The translations under genes were made by a program, and so were the position numbers. Under the pieces are notes generated by a model. It saw only the letters and a program-made list of their open reading frames with translations, did not search any database and had not been told where the DNA came from. Below are positions 49,801 to 59,052 of a stretch of 64,000 bases of DNA, in pieces (positions within the stretch are counted from its first letter, which is position 1; each line of letters begins with the position of its first letter). Source of the DNA: Balanoglossus misakiensis (taxonomy: Eukaryota; Hemichordata); the NCBI GenBank assembly GCA_040954595.2, contig CM082579.2, positions 10,974,001-11,038,000 on the forward strand. Direction: 5' to 3'.

Positions 49801-52800
49801 GAGAAATGCCGGCTACGCGCCAAATCTGCAGACTATTGGGTAGGCATGAACAATGACATTGAACAAATGGTACGCAAATGCCCAACGTGCCAAAAGCACC
49901 AAAACTCGCTGCCCAAAGAACCGCTGCACTCATACGACGTGCCACCCGGACCATGGCACACGCTATCAACCGACTTGTTCTACTGGGAACAATCAACATA
50001 CCTATTGGTAGCCGACCAGTATTCTAAATTCCCACTGGTACGCAAACTGAGCAACCTCAGTTCGAGATCGATCATCAACCACATGAAAGTGATGTTCGAC
50101 GAGCATGGAATATGCCATCGCTTGATTTCTGACAACGGACCGCAATTTGATTGCAAGGAATTCAAAGAATTCGCGAGAAACTACGGATTTGAACACATCA
50201 CGAGTTCACCTCACTTCCCGTCCAGCAATGGCTTCATCGAGAAGCAGGTCGATACGGTGAAAGATCTATTCACGAAAGCCCGCGAGACAGGCACTGATCC
50301 GCATTTAGCTATGCTATGTCTGCGCACAACGCCAATTGATCACAACTTGCCGTCGCCCTGCGAGATGCTGAATTCACGCATGTACAAGTCAAACCTACCG
50401 GGCAGGATGCCACACAATGCAAGCCGCCATAGCGAAGCATTACAACGCAGTCAAGACGTGTCCACAAAACGCTTCGAGAGCAACCGTCCCCTGTCCGAGC
50501 TGAAGCCACACCAATCCGTCCGTGTGCAACACCCCGTCAACAAGACATGGGAACCAGGCAAAATCATCACGCGCACCGCTGAACCGCGATCTTATACAGT
50601 AGAGACATCGCGAGGTGTGTACAGGCGTAACCGACGCCACATCAGGCCTACTGCAGAGATCTTCCGTGATGTAGACCTACGTACGCGCCGTCACGACAAC
50701 GACATCACCGTAGATGTACCGGGACCAGCCAGCACTGCAAACTCCACACCCACGAAGGAAAAACAACACCGCTGCGTTACGTCGTTCACAGCGTACGATC
50801 AGGAAACCAGAGCGCCTAGACTTGTGAACTCTCATGAGCTCAATCAGTGACACTTCAGTTATGAGTTCATTCATTGAAAGACATTGTTATTGACATTCAC
50901 AAGTTCAGATTTTGCCAAACTGTGTTCTATCACTTTTTCTTACAAAGGGGGATGTTGTGTTATCACCTTGTGTCAGCTATCCTTGCTATAGCGCCCTCGC
51001 TCGCGCCCTGATTTCCAGTGCATGTAACCCTGCTGTTACTTCGCTCTCTTGCTGTTTCATGGCGGACTGTTAGACACAGTCGCGCACATATCTTCATAAT
51101 AAATAGTTGTGTTTACTTGCAATAAATCAGTCCTGGTCATCGATCCACCCCACGGTCTCCCGAATAATAATTAAGCAATAAAACACCCCCAGCCATGGTA
51201 TACCACAAGATTTTGACCAGTTCACGACATATACGCACGAGCGATAGCAAGTGCGTATATGGAGTTGAACTGGTCAAAATCGAGTGGTATACCATGGCTG
51301 GGGGTGTTCTATTGCTATTATATTATGCCAGTATATTGAAACTTTGCATAAAACATTTTAAAAAGGCATTTTCTTTGACTATGATATATGACTGTGGTAT
51401 ATGGCTAATATATCACGGTCACGTGTCGTGTCTCGACCAATCAAATAGCGTGATTTACACCATCAATATACTGGTATAATATAATAGTCAATAACATAAC
51501 ATGGACATACTGCAGAATCATGTGTTAGGTGTAGAGAAAATAGATGTGTCTATTTGCTCAGTCAAGATCAATTTCTGTATTCTCTTTTCCATAGGCACCC
51601 TTTGTTATGCGTATGATTCTGAAACCACGTGTACAACAACCAGTGAATGTGTATGGTGCAGCTGGTCCCATCATTGTGTTCCCCAAGATTTGTGTGTCCA
51701 GTCAGAGGATTCGGTGTTTTGGGCTGACATCAATGGCGGTGAATGGAATACGGAAAGCAGCTGGTTTAACTCCTCAGCACCGAGTGCAGACAGCTCGGTG
51801 ATCATTGGTCACCATGCCAACGACTACACCGTCAGAGTTACATCAGATACAACAGTGAAAGACATCGTGATAGGAGTACCATGTGACGACCGTAGGGTTC
51901 CCATGTGTGACCATGTCCAGGAATTGTCCATAGACAGCACCTTGACAGTGACGAACAACATTGTGGTTCACAAAAATGGACACCTTGTACTTAAAGGGAC
52001 CCTCTCGGTTGGAGGACTCGTGACGGTTTATGGGAAAATGACATGGAGATGGGGGACTTTGACGGGAAGCGGTAATTTAACAGTTATCGGCACACTTGAT
52101 GTCTTCAATGACTGGTATCACTACTACAGATACACACACAATGTTCTTGAGATGCGAATAGAAAACTATGGTGATATGCACTACAGGAACACGCGAAATA
52201 ACCTTGTGATGAATGAAGGTGGCATCATAACAAATCAAATATCGGGTGTATTTTATGTGAGTAGTACATGGCAAGTCCAGTATGGTATTCTCTACAATTA
52301 TGGAAGAGTGGTTGCCGATATAGGAGGAGAGATACAGTTCGGGCCCAAAATTTACAACTATGGCACTGTTGAAGTTGACGCTGGAAAAGTGAAGTTGGTG
52401 TCGGGACTGTTTTCAAGTGGAGATATTTCTTTAGCGGACGGAACAGAACTGTTGCTGATGGATGATGTGTACGACATCAAAAGTACATGTAGACTAGTGG
52501 GGCACGGTGCTAAACTGTCTGCATCCGGCGCTACTGTGAATTATGAATCTGAGACATTCACTATCAGTTCTCTGTCGGTGGTGGCAAACAGCATCTTCAA
52601 TGTGGACAGCACCATTCAAATGTCGTACATGTATCTGGACTATCGTGTAGTTTTGGGTGGAAGCGGCAGCATCATCATTGATGATATCTTGGAGTGGAAG
52701 GGAGGATCCATTGAGGGCGATAAAGACATCGTTGTCAACGGAGAATTGAGACTTCTGTATCCAGAACGGTACAGTTACAGGCGCATCAAAGCTATAAGCG

Positions 52801-55800
52801 GAGGCCATCTTAGGTTGAAAGGGCATGTTTCCATCGCTGCAGATGACATTGTTTTACAGCTATCAGCAAATGCAACTGTAGACTTCGATACAATGTCCCG
52901 CGTGTACGTCACTCAGTCGAAACCCTTCACAATCCAATCGGATTCAACAAGGTGCCGAGTCACCAATTATGGAAACATGATCATAGATGGAACAATGTCG
53001 CTGTCTACAGACTTCCAGAATTACGGTAACATTTCTGTTGAGAAAGGTAGGATGTACCTCAACAGAAATAGTTATTTTGTAACCGGTCAACTTCAAACCT
53101 TCTCTACGGGCACATTGGAATTCCAAGGTTCGAATCACGCGTTCCTTGCTGATGCGCATCTCTTCCTTGAAGGACATCTATATATGAAAGCACAGTCCAT
53201 GGTGATCAACTCAAGTATGTGTCAGTACATCGGGGATATCACTTCAACATCTGGTATCATTGAAATAAGTGACCAATCGGATGTTAGATCTATTGGAACA
53301 ATAAATTTATATCAAGCAGAACTGTTTCTCCAATCACTATATGAAGGTGGAGTTAACATAAAGCATGCTGAATTGAGACGGGATGGTAAATTATATTTGA
53401 AGACATCATCGAAAATTGACACTGTCAGATTCCCTGAATACAGCTACACAGGGTATCTTTATCTTGGATCACCAACAAATAGCTATGAGGTGTATGGTGC
53501 TATCAACTGGGTCAACGGATATGGACAGATTAAACCAGAAACTCCATCTGAAATTCCAACTTTAAAAGTGACAGGAATGTTTTCTCGGAATGGCCGCCAG
53601 GATACGTACATAGTATCAATTAACTTGGAGATACACAGTAACCTATACCATACCAATGATGGCGACTTGGTACTTACTGATAACATCGATGTTTCTGTCA
53701 AGGAGCATGCTTGTTTAAGTTTGCGTGGTTCATACTGGAGAACCTCTGGAACGGGAACTAAGGCTTTGACCAACAATGGAGAGATGATTGTGCTGCAAGG
53801 GAGTACCATCAATGTACCGTTCACCAACTATGGCACAGTCAGTGTCTACGAAAGAGCTTCTCTGAATATGCAGCTGTCTTCTACCTTTGCAAGTCAGACA
53901 GTCATAATACACCCGAAGGCCTGGATGAAGTTTGAAAGTGGCGCCAAGCATGTCATTCAAGCGACGTGCCTTTTTGAACTCATGGGAAGCGGGCTCATCA
54001 AAGTTGAAGACCCATCAACCAAGTTGAATATCACTCAGGACTACTATTCTAATACTGGGATTGAAATTACAGGATCAGATGTGACTGTTGATATGTATAC
54101 GACAAGAGGGCAAACCGATTTGGAGTTTCTCAAGTTGGATTACAGATCAAACTTTGGTTTCCATGGAGAGACACTTAACATCAAACGCTTGCATTGGGAA
54201 GAAGGTAACCACTGTTATATTTATTCTCTCCACATATTCAAATACTTAACATTTAATATTTCAAGTTCCAGTGCAGTTAAGGAGCATTGAATAAAAGCAC
54301 ATGCAGATATTATATGAGAGACGTGACTTGCACAGTCATGAAAATAGTGTGCGTGACTCAAAGCTTCATTTAACTGTGATAGCATTGTATACATATGTGC
54401 ATTTCTTGTATCTGTCATTCAATAGGTCACATCGATTTAAATGGTGGAGCAATGACTGTTGATCACCTGACAACCTACTGGGGAACACGTAACTCAAGAG
54501 CTTCGTTACAGGATGGAGTTGCGAGAATGAAGTCAGCAACGGATACATATGAACACATTGGGCTCTCTGGACAGTATATAACTGTCAATGGTGAACTGAT
54601 TCTCGAGAGCGGCGAAACCACTACTTTGCATTCCAAACCACTGTATATTGAGGGAGGTGGCCAAATAACCAGTTTCCGCAACCTGTACGTACCAATGGAG
54701 AACACTGTAGAAGTTTACCCGGATTTCACGTGTCGTTCAAATCTCACAGTAGGGGGAGGGCTGAACATTCGAGCACAGGGGGAAATCACAAACACATTTG
54801 TGGATTTTCTTCACGTCGGACAAATCAACATACTCGGGTCACATTCTAACCTCAGCGACGTCACCTTTCTAGGCAAAGGCAGGGTATATGCCTCAAGCGG
54901 TCAGCTTATGATCAGTGGTAAAAAATCGCCGTCATTCAGTGTACAACCAGAGCTTCACTTGTATATTTACCAGGGAGATTGTACTGTGCTGTATATGGAG
55001 GACACCGCTTTAATTGACTCGATAACTGTGACATCTTCTGGGTCGTTAACACTGGAAGGAATGAGGGCGGAAATACAGTGGGTTGCATTCACTCCTGACT
55101 ACACGTACGACACCAAACTTCGTATCAGTTCACCTTTGTCTGTTACTGTGCAGTACTTCCACATGAGATCATACAGAAGCAGCTCTTCTCTTGACGTCAG
55201 CGGAGTTTTCACTGTCCAGGGACTCATGACATGGAACAGTGGACACATCAATGGCGACGTACAGATAGTTGCAGGTGCTGAACTCATGTTCCAAACAAAT
55301 AATTTCAAGCAGATTCAAAATGGAGACCTACATGTCCAAGGAATTGTATATGGGAACGATGATATGTATTTGACCTTAATTGATTCGACAGTCAACATCA
55401 CTGGTTCCTGGTTTTTCTACCAAAACTTTGAATTCCGATCCAACTGCCAGAGAGCGTGCCTGTTGGTGAATTATGGCACAATGGAAGTAGCTGCACCGGC
55501 CAAAACTGTAACCATAAAAGCAGGAAATACTCTAAGAAACTACGGTAAACTGAACATTGTTCGTGGGACAGTCAAAATATCAGATGCAGACATGCTTGGA
55601 GAAATCCATGCCAGTGAGGATTCAAGCGTGACTTTGGACGCCCTGACGCAGACCATAAATAGCTCAACCTCACTCAACTTTGAACATTCGAAGCTGGCCA
55701 TTTCTGGGAACAGTCACATCGAAATCGACGGAGCTTATGCAAATATAGACAATTTGCATTTAGATGGTGGATCCTTGTCTCTCGTAAACACTGAGCACTT

Positions 55801-58800
55801 TCAAGTCGGCACTTTGATTGTCAAAAATGGCGATCTCATTATTCATGGTGTCTTTTATGTGAAGACTTTAGTCCTTTCTGGCGGCTCAATAAGTGGCAGT
55901 GGTATTTTGCAGACGGATGCATTAACCTGGTCTGGTGGTACGATTGGAATTGGAACACCGGAGACTTATCCTGGCGTGGGAGAATTATTTGGAGAGGGAA
56001 TTCAAGAGAGACCTGCACGAGACACTGGCTATGCCTCTCTCTCAGAAGAAAACCCCGAATCATACATGTTGGTATCGGATTATCTCCTGTTCACGGCGTC
56101 GTCTGGATCTCTCACAGGGATGCTTGTTGCAACTGGTGATGTTCAACATTCTTCCAACAACAACCGGATGTCGTTACAGAACAGCGGATGTCTACTCTTG
56201 GAAGGAAGGCTTGAAGTACATAGCAGTTTAACATTTCATGGAAACACAGAGGGTTTTCTCATCAACAATGGCACAATTGTGGTTGATTCCGGATTGACAT
56301 CGCATGGATTATCGATTTCTGTTCCATTTATCAACTATGGTACAGTCGATGTATTGAGCGGCAAGTTTTACACCACACCCACCCGAAACAAAATCTCCTG
56401 GTATCATGGCAATGTCGAGGTGTCCTCCTTTGGGCTTTTGTTGTTCTCTTATGGAGAACACTACTTCACGAAGAATTCGTCTGTCTCAGTCCTGGGCACA
56501 ATGGAGCTACCCGATTACTCCTACCCCACATTGGTCAAGTTTGAGAAGTATGCCAATTCTGTATATATCAAGGCGATTAAAATGTGGCGGGGCAACTCCC
56601 ACTTGGACATACTGACCTCCAATGCACATATTGAAGAAATGTACCTGTCTGGCGGTACGGTAGTGCTCAGTGCCAACATCCAAATTGGTGTGTGTCAGCT
56701 TTTATCTAGCGGAAATTTGCACGTTAAAAAAGTAACCGAAATTGGAAAGTTGTCGTTTAACAATGGTAACATCTACAGTGACGGACAGAGGCCAAGGATT
56801 TCTGTTGACACTTTTGGCTGGTCGGACGGCAGAATATACACGTCAGAAAGAAACTCCTTAAATGTGGATATCAACAAGTATGCATGGTTCATTCAAGACG
56901 ATGAAAAACAGATGGATTACAACGTTATCCTAACTGTGAAAGAAAACGCTGTGTTTGCTTCGAAGGGTCGCACCTACCTTCGTCGCTCCTCGCAGATCGT
57001 CGTTGAAGATGGCGCGACAGTTTCACACTATGAAGGAAATGTGAATGCGGAAGGAAACGGCCCACAGTTCATCAATCGTGGCGTGTACAGCTTTGGTAGA
57101 TACCGGAGCAACGGGAACGTCCTCCTGGATGTCGTGCTGCAAAATCCCGGGCGGATTGAGGTGGAGAGTGGGAGACTACGGCTTGGAAAGGGAGGGTCGT
57201 CGAGTAGTATTATCACAAGTGCAGTCGCCAGTGTGGAAATATCTGGAGGATCGTTGACGGTTCCGCCGGAATCTTTCACGGGCACAGGCACTCTCCAGCC
57301 GACAGGGGGTACACTCGCTTTCACCAGTGGGACCCTCTCGGTGCCACTGGTGTTGGAGAGGGGAAGCACTGTCCAGATAAACGCCAGTGCAGTTGTCACG
57401 GCTGTGGAGGCAGTCACAGTGAAAGACGGCACACTTCGGGTTAACGGCCTTCTCAATATAACCAGGAAACTAGAGTTCAGCGGAGGGACGATCGACGGAG
57501 ATGGCATTCTGAAGACCAGGGTAGACACAACCATCCTAATCAAAGATTCGTCTAAGAATAGAGTCATGACTGTGGCGTATCTGCAAAATTATGGCACAAT
57601 GAGGGTATCAGCCAGACTCCAACTCAACGCAGGCGAGCTGCGGAATGAAGAATCCGGCACAGTGTCCGTGACAGACTCTGGCTCAATCACCGGAAACGGT
57701 ATTTTGACAAACGTTGGGTACTTGGAAGCCACACAGATGCATTCAGAGCGAGTGGCAGAAATAACAACTGGGCTCGAAAATGTTTGGATAATTCACGCCA
57801 ATGATTCAACCTTACAGTTTACCCAGTCCAGTCCAAGACAACACTTCACCATTCATTCCAGGGTGACTGGCGACAGAGTCTTGTTAAGGGGCACTGTGAG
57901 AGCTAATGGCGTGTATGAATCCAGTACAGAGATCAACGGCAATCTAGCTGTTACCCACGCTCTGGTTTTTGAAGGGGATATCACATGGTCAGGTGGCAAC
58001 ATATACGGCGAGGATGCGTGTCAGAGCAGATACTACAACCCAAGTTCCAGTTCCTTGATGATACCACCCTGCCCTGACCAGTATGTACTGAACAAGGGCA
58101 ATTTCCTGATATTGGATATGTCGGCCAGCAGGTACGTTGGTGAGCATCTTGAATTTGTCAACCAAGCAAAGGTGACATGGCTAGGAGGGGAAATCAGGTT
58201 CCTGGGGCCATTCATCAATTCTGAAGCCGGAGAAATATTGATACAGGGCCCGAGTCAGTATGAAACCAAAGCTTACAGGCATGCCCCATTTGCACTGGAA
58301 AACCACGGGACATTTTCAGTCAATCAGTCACGTGTTGACTTGACACCATGCCAGTTCTCCAACTTCAAAGATGTCCATCTGGTCGACGAAGCCCACTTGA
58401 TCGTGGGTTCTTTCTCGCAGCCGGGTGACGGAAGCCTGCTGTTCATATCTGAGGGAGCTGCCATTGAAATCTCAACATTGACTATTGCTAATGGCGAAAT
58501 CGTCTGTGAGGGGACAGTGTATGGTCATCTCACCATTGGAAGAAGCACTCTAAAAATCGCGCGAACAAGTGTGGTAACACGTGACCTTACTCTCGGAGAA
58601 GAGAGCATTTTGGAAGTGAACATATTCAGCAGTTCAGAAAGCGACATCTTGGAAGTAGAGGAGGATGTGAATTTGAATGGGCAGTTATCAATCAAGTGGG
58701 ATGGCAGCGTGTATCAACCAAGTTCCGGAGACTTCTTTGAAATCATTTCTTACTCTGGAACGAGGAGTGGTCAGTTCAGCCGTATTGAGGGTATGACTTC

Positions 58801-58858
58801 CAACGTACAATTTGAGGTCAGCTATGGCTTACATAATGTGACACTTGCAGTTGTCTAA
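36079..58858 (+). CDS. Giant secreted beta-strand-repeat protein (13 coding exons, ~4,861 residues)
   Basis: I do not recognise a named gene. Coding exons are 36079-36241, 36616-37555, 37881-39222, 39572-39907, 40051-40228, 40368-40517, 40708-40809, 41072-45013, 45265-45351, 45636-45806, 45965-46096, 51595-54204 and 54426-58858. All have GT-AG borders and matching phases, with no internal stop. The first 21 residues (MTWFIVALLVAVLSSPSTAA) are a clear signal peptide; no later membrane helix is seen. Two entry modules of the form WxxxxxGxWxxxSxW...P.A.D.VxI occur at the N-terminus and again in exon 12, each followed by hundreds of NxGxLxVxxG and GGTLxGxG strand motifs, as in parallel beta-helices. 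The last 60 residues resemble the end of bacterial autotransporter-type repeat proteins. Many N-x-S/T sites fit an extracellular matrix or surface role, which is inference. Confidence 0.85.
39228..39395 (+). mobile_element. Truncated solo LTR of the same gypsy family
   Basis: From TGTTGTGTTATCACC onward the sequence matches the LTRs at 46385 and 50953 through the cacagtcgcgcac block. It then skips about 30 bp and resumes with tgcaataa and ggtcatc. The terminal aataacataaca is missing. It begins five bases into the intron that follows the exon ending at 39222, so the donor reads GTAAG from the host and T from the LTR. There is no internal region. Confidence 0.85.
40617..40643. repeat. (TGCA)n microsatellite
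   Basis: Six TGCA units form a self-complementary tract in the intron between exons 6 and 7 of the beta-repeat gene. Confidence 0.9.
41072..45013 (+). CDS. Beta-repeat gene exon 8: 1,314-residue uninterrupted repeat exon
   Basis: A single 3.9-kb exon codes only for strand repeats. Recurring motif pairs are an NNGxLxVxxG strand (LVNNGEITFHKPSKV, FNNGRITVDSPSF), a DGEHMLLASSLVQGEGTL type and an xFxWxGGxIxG type (FNWDGGEITGKGTC, FFWRNGHIQDAAVD). The spacing from one F-W-GG block to the next is about 150-250 residues, so a higher-order unit of roughly that size has been duplicated and then diverged. Cysteines are few. Long exons of this kind usually arise by internal duplication without introns. 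Confidence 0.88.
45265..45806 (+). CDS. Beta-repeat gene exons 9-10: end of first repeat array
   Basis: Exons 45265-45351 and 45636-45806, both phase 1, encode about 86 residues. They include GSIELNGGLAANDGI and LEVYGGTLQCPG, followed by VFVTGSLYANGYLQIGDDV. They close the first solenoid before the cysteine-rich linker. Confidence 0.75.
45965..46096 (+). CDS. Beta-repeat gene exon 11: PSI-like cysteine-rich linker
   Basis: This 132-nt phase-1 exon encodes about 44 residues with eight cysteines in the order CxxxxxCxxCxxxCxW...C, including CSSCISPCTWNPSTNLC. The spacing and the CxW are typical of PSI (plexin-semaphorin-integrin) modules, small disulfide knots that orient neighbouring domains. 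A second, similar Cys cluster (CTTTSECVWCSWSHHC) opens exon 12, so the linker seems to be two such modules in a row. The retrotransposon is in the intron that separates them. Confidence 0.75.
46380..46384 (+). repeat. Target-site duplication (left), tggac
   Basis: The five bases tggac precede the 5' LTR and recur directly after the 3' LTR at 51502-51506. Five base pairs is the usual size for Ty3/gypsy integration. Confidence 0.9.
46385..46619 (+). repeat. 5' LTR of the gypsy element (235 bp)
   Basis: It begins TG and ends CA and contains an AATAAA (cataataaatag) for transcript processing. It matches the 3' LTR except for about four substitutions and the small insertion in the latter. Confidence 0.93.
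46620..46637 (+). promoter_or_regulatory. Primer-binding site of the gypsy element
   Basis: TGGTGTCAGGAAAGGTGA directly follows the 5' LTR. A TGG start is the normal complement of a tRNA 3' CCA end. Which tRNA is used cannot be settled here. Confidence 0.75.
46771..50850 (+). CDS. Gag-Pol polyprotein of the Ty3/gypsy element (1,359 residues)
   Basis: Gag and Pol are fused in one uninterrupted frame. Residues 1 to about 200 are gag capsid-like. Two zinc knuckles follow at about 221-255 (CRNCGKSHKREERC, CRNCGKQNHWIKMC). The protease has its catalytic DTGA near 337. Reverse transcriptase spans about 470-690, with LDARSGYWNIPL near 579 and the catalytic pair in GISDDLII near 641, where Ser replaces the more common Tyr-x before DD. 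RNase H starts near 788 (QVDASSRGLGASL). Integrase has its zinc finger between about 1001 and 1040 (HLAHQG ... CPTCQKH), then catalytic D, D and E at about 1067, 1119 and 1155 (LSTDLF, ISDNGPQF, GFIEKQ), and a WEPGKI-type C-terminal module. It looks intact, so activity is possible. Confidence 0.95.
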   Translation: MAELSGLPTPQMDWNSDDPVTALTKFKDLCELYFDGPLANLDDKRKLRYLLIWIGQDGRDIQKSWGLKGDSLNDLAKHWEMFEAYVKPHSNFRVARFKLRNLKQETDETVDSFMKRIRLICADCNYKEPNEHMLDTLIYGINSRQVQLKLLEKGEKTTLQDAIQVCQRHEATSRQLNDINSAEPETVHVIHRSRGGKPKTHRMTSAKKRDTRSPPRSPTQPCRNCGKSHKREERCPARGSTCRNCGKQNHWIKMCRSTRSRVAPSTVKSEPTTRVHTMKETDSGSPVNAEAATVYFHTVHEDHSCQTVTHSNRSDKQAFVTLSARSDYKTKAIKCKIDTGAEGNVMPASVYRTLIPTEENELVGLQPCQSRLIAFGGHTVELYGTCYLTLKHRDQTTRCLFHVSKAEGPVLLGLPTCNALQLVTFHYNIDVVDDNTVSDTVSNASSQRGRPKGDPIAREKVLEQYADVFQGIGCFEGKYHIETDPNVPPVVHPPRRVPYALRDALKEELDSLVEKGVLKPVTQPTDWVNSCVCVTKKNGRIRLCLDPKDLNHAIKRPHYPTPTFDEIVSRLHGAKWFSILDARSGYWNIPLDDESALLTTFNTPFGRYCYRRLPMGIKCAQDVFQGQMDKLYGDIHGVSGISDDLIIAGWDADGHDHDVALRRVLQRAREKNARFNDEKLVVRCKRIPFYGHIIGEDGISPDPAKISAIREMDRPADKKSLQSFLGMVNYLSRFTPCLADLTAPLRDLCKQDSEFLWGPEHDRAFTRIKAEMCATRNLPFYDPHKPLTLQVDASSRGLGASLIQDKRPIAFASKALTDTEMRYSNIEREMLAVIYGLERFHEYVFARHVTIETDHRPLVSIVKKNIVNVTSRLARMLLRMQPYNYTLEYVTGKCVPLADALSRVDPKAGTTVEGLDITVHQMNLSASPARLDQFREETARDVELTALRNMIMTGWPDTRAECPTHLLPYWTFREELGVADGVVIKGNRIVVPKSLRKMALEKIHLAHQGIEKCRLRAKSADYWVGMNNDIEQMVRKCPTCQKHQNSLPKEPLHSYDVPPGPWHTLSTDLFYWEQSTYLLVADQYSKFPLVRKLSNLSSRSIINHMKVMFDEHGICHRLISDNGPQFDCKEFKEFARNYGFEHITSSPHFPSSNGFIEKQVDTVKDLFTKARETGTDPHLAMLCLRTTPIDHNLPSPCEMLNSRMYKSNLPGRMPHNASRHSEALQRSQDVSTKRFESNRPLSELKPHQSVRVQHPVNKTWEPGKIITRTAEPRSYTVETSRGVYRRNRRHIRPTAEIFRDVDLRTRRHDNDITVDVPGPASTANSTPTKEKQHRCVTSFTAYDQETRAPRLVNSHELNQ
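50942..50952 (+). promoter_or_regulatory. Polypurine tract of the gypsy element
   Basis: The bases acaaaggggga lie directly against the start of the 3' LTR, the expected place and composition of the plus-strand primer. Confidence 0.8.
50953..51501 (+). repeat. 3' LTR of the gypsy element with a nested insertion
   Basis: The first 219 bp match the 5' LTR up to cccgaataataat. The remaining agtcaataacataaca lies after an insertion of about 309 bp. The 3' target duplication follows at 51502-51506. Confidence 0.9.
51172..51480. mobile_element. Palindromic miniature element nested in the 3' LTR
   Basis: About 309 bp interrupt the LTR. The first part, 51174-51316, is a near-perfect hairpin with arms of about 65 bp around a 12-bp loop (gagcgatagcaa). 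The second part begins and ends with an inverted repeat, attatattatnccagtatattga at about 51317-51339 against 51463-51485. The flank ataat may be a target duplication, but the site is itself repetitive. There is no coding capacity. Confidence 0.8.
51595..54204 (+). CDS. Beta-repeat gene exon 12: second PSI-like module, entry module B and repeats
   Basis: The 870-residue exon starts with GTLCYAYDSETTCTTTSEC and VWCSWSHHCVPQDLC, then repeats the N-terminal entry pattern as VFWADINGGEWNTESSW with SAPSADSSVIIG. A new solenoid follows (LVLKGTLSVGGLVTVYG, FTNYGTVSVYERASLNM and LEWKGGSIEGDKDI types). The return of the entry pattern marks the second half as a copy of the layout of the first. The acceptor follows tctcttttccatag. 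Confidence 0.88.
54426..58858 (+). CDS. Beta-repeat gene exon 13: second repeat array and C-terminal cap
   Basis: The 1,477-residue last exon carries the rest of the second solenoid, with motifs such as LVNYGTMEVAAPAKTVTI, LSGGSISGSGILQTDAL, FINYGTVDVLSGKF and LEFSGGTIDGDGILKTR. A Cys pair (EDACQSRYYNP ... PPCPDQY) interrupts it near residue 4,580. The final segment (DLTLGEESILEVNI, SGDFFEIISYSGTRSGQF and VSYGLHNVTLAVV) resembles the cap that ends beta-helices in bacterial secreted repeat proteins. The stop is TAA at 58856-58858. Confidence 0.88.
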
Positions 58859-58908
58859 TATGAAAGTGTGTGATGAAAGTCTGTTTCAACCATGTTCAGG
58901 ATCTATCT

Positions 58909-59041
58909 AGGAGATTTCTCTGAAATTATTTCCACTCTGTAATATTGGGTGGCCAGTTCCAGCATATCGAAAGCTTGACTTCAACCATACATTTCAAGGC
59001 CGTCTATTGCTCCATAATATGACAATTGCAGTTGTCTAACA
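58909..59041 (+). pseudogene. Decayed tandem copy of the C-terminal coding end of the beta-repeat gene
   Basis: The bases ggagatttctctgaaatt to gcagttgtctaaca align along their length with the last coding segment at about 58726-58860 (ggagacttctttgaaatc to gcagttgtctaata). Similarity continues upstream (58870-58908 against 58694-58725). Many substitutions and small indels destroy the frame. It lies in the presumed 3' untranslated region. Confidence 0.8.
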
Positions 59042-59046
59042 TAAAT

Positions 59047-59052
59047 AATAAA
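59047..59052 (+). terminator. Candidate polyadenylation signal of the beta-repeat gene
   Basis: AATAAA lies about 190 bp past the stop codon, at the outer edge of the fold-back element that follows. Its use is inferred from position. Confidence 0.5.

Larger units (their letters stand above)
46385..51501 (+). mobile_element. Ty3/gypsy LTR retrotransposon, nearly intact
   Basis: A 5.1-kb insertion is bounded by LTRs that start TGTTGTGTTATC and end ataacataaca, with a primer-binding site after the 5' LTR, a polypurine tract before the 3' LTR and a 5-bp target duplication. The two LTRs differ at about four of 220 comparable sites, so the insertion is fairly recent. The internal region has one long gag-pol frame and no envelope-like frame. 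It lies in sense orientation in intron 11 of the beta-repeat gene. A truncated LTR of the family sits at 39228. Confidence 0.95.
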
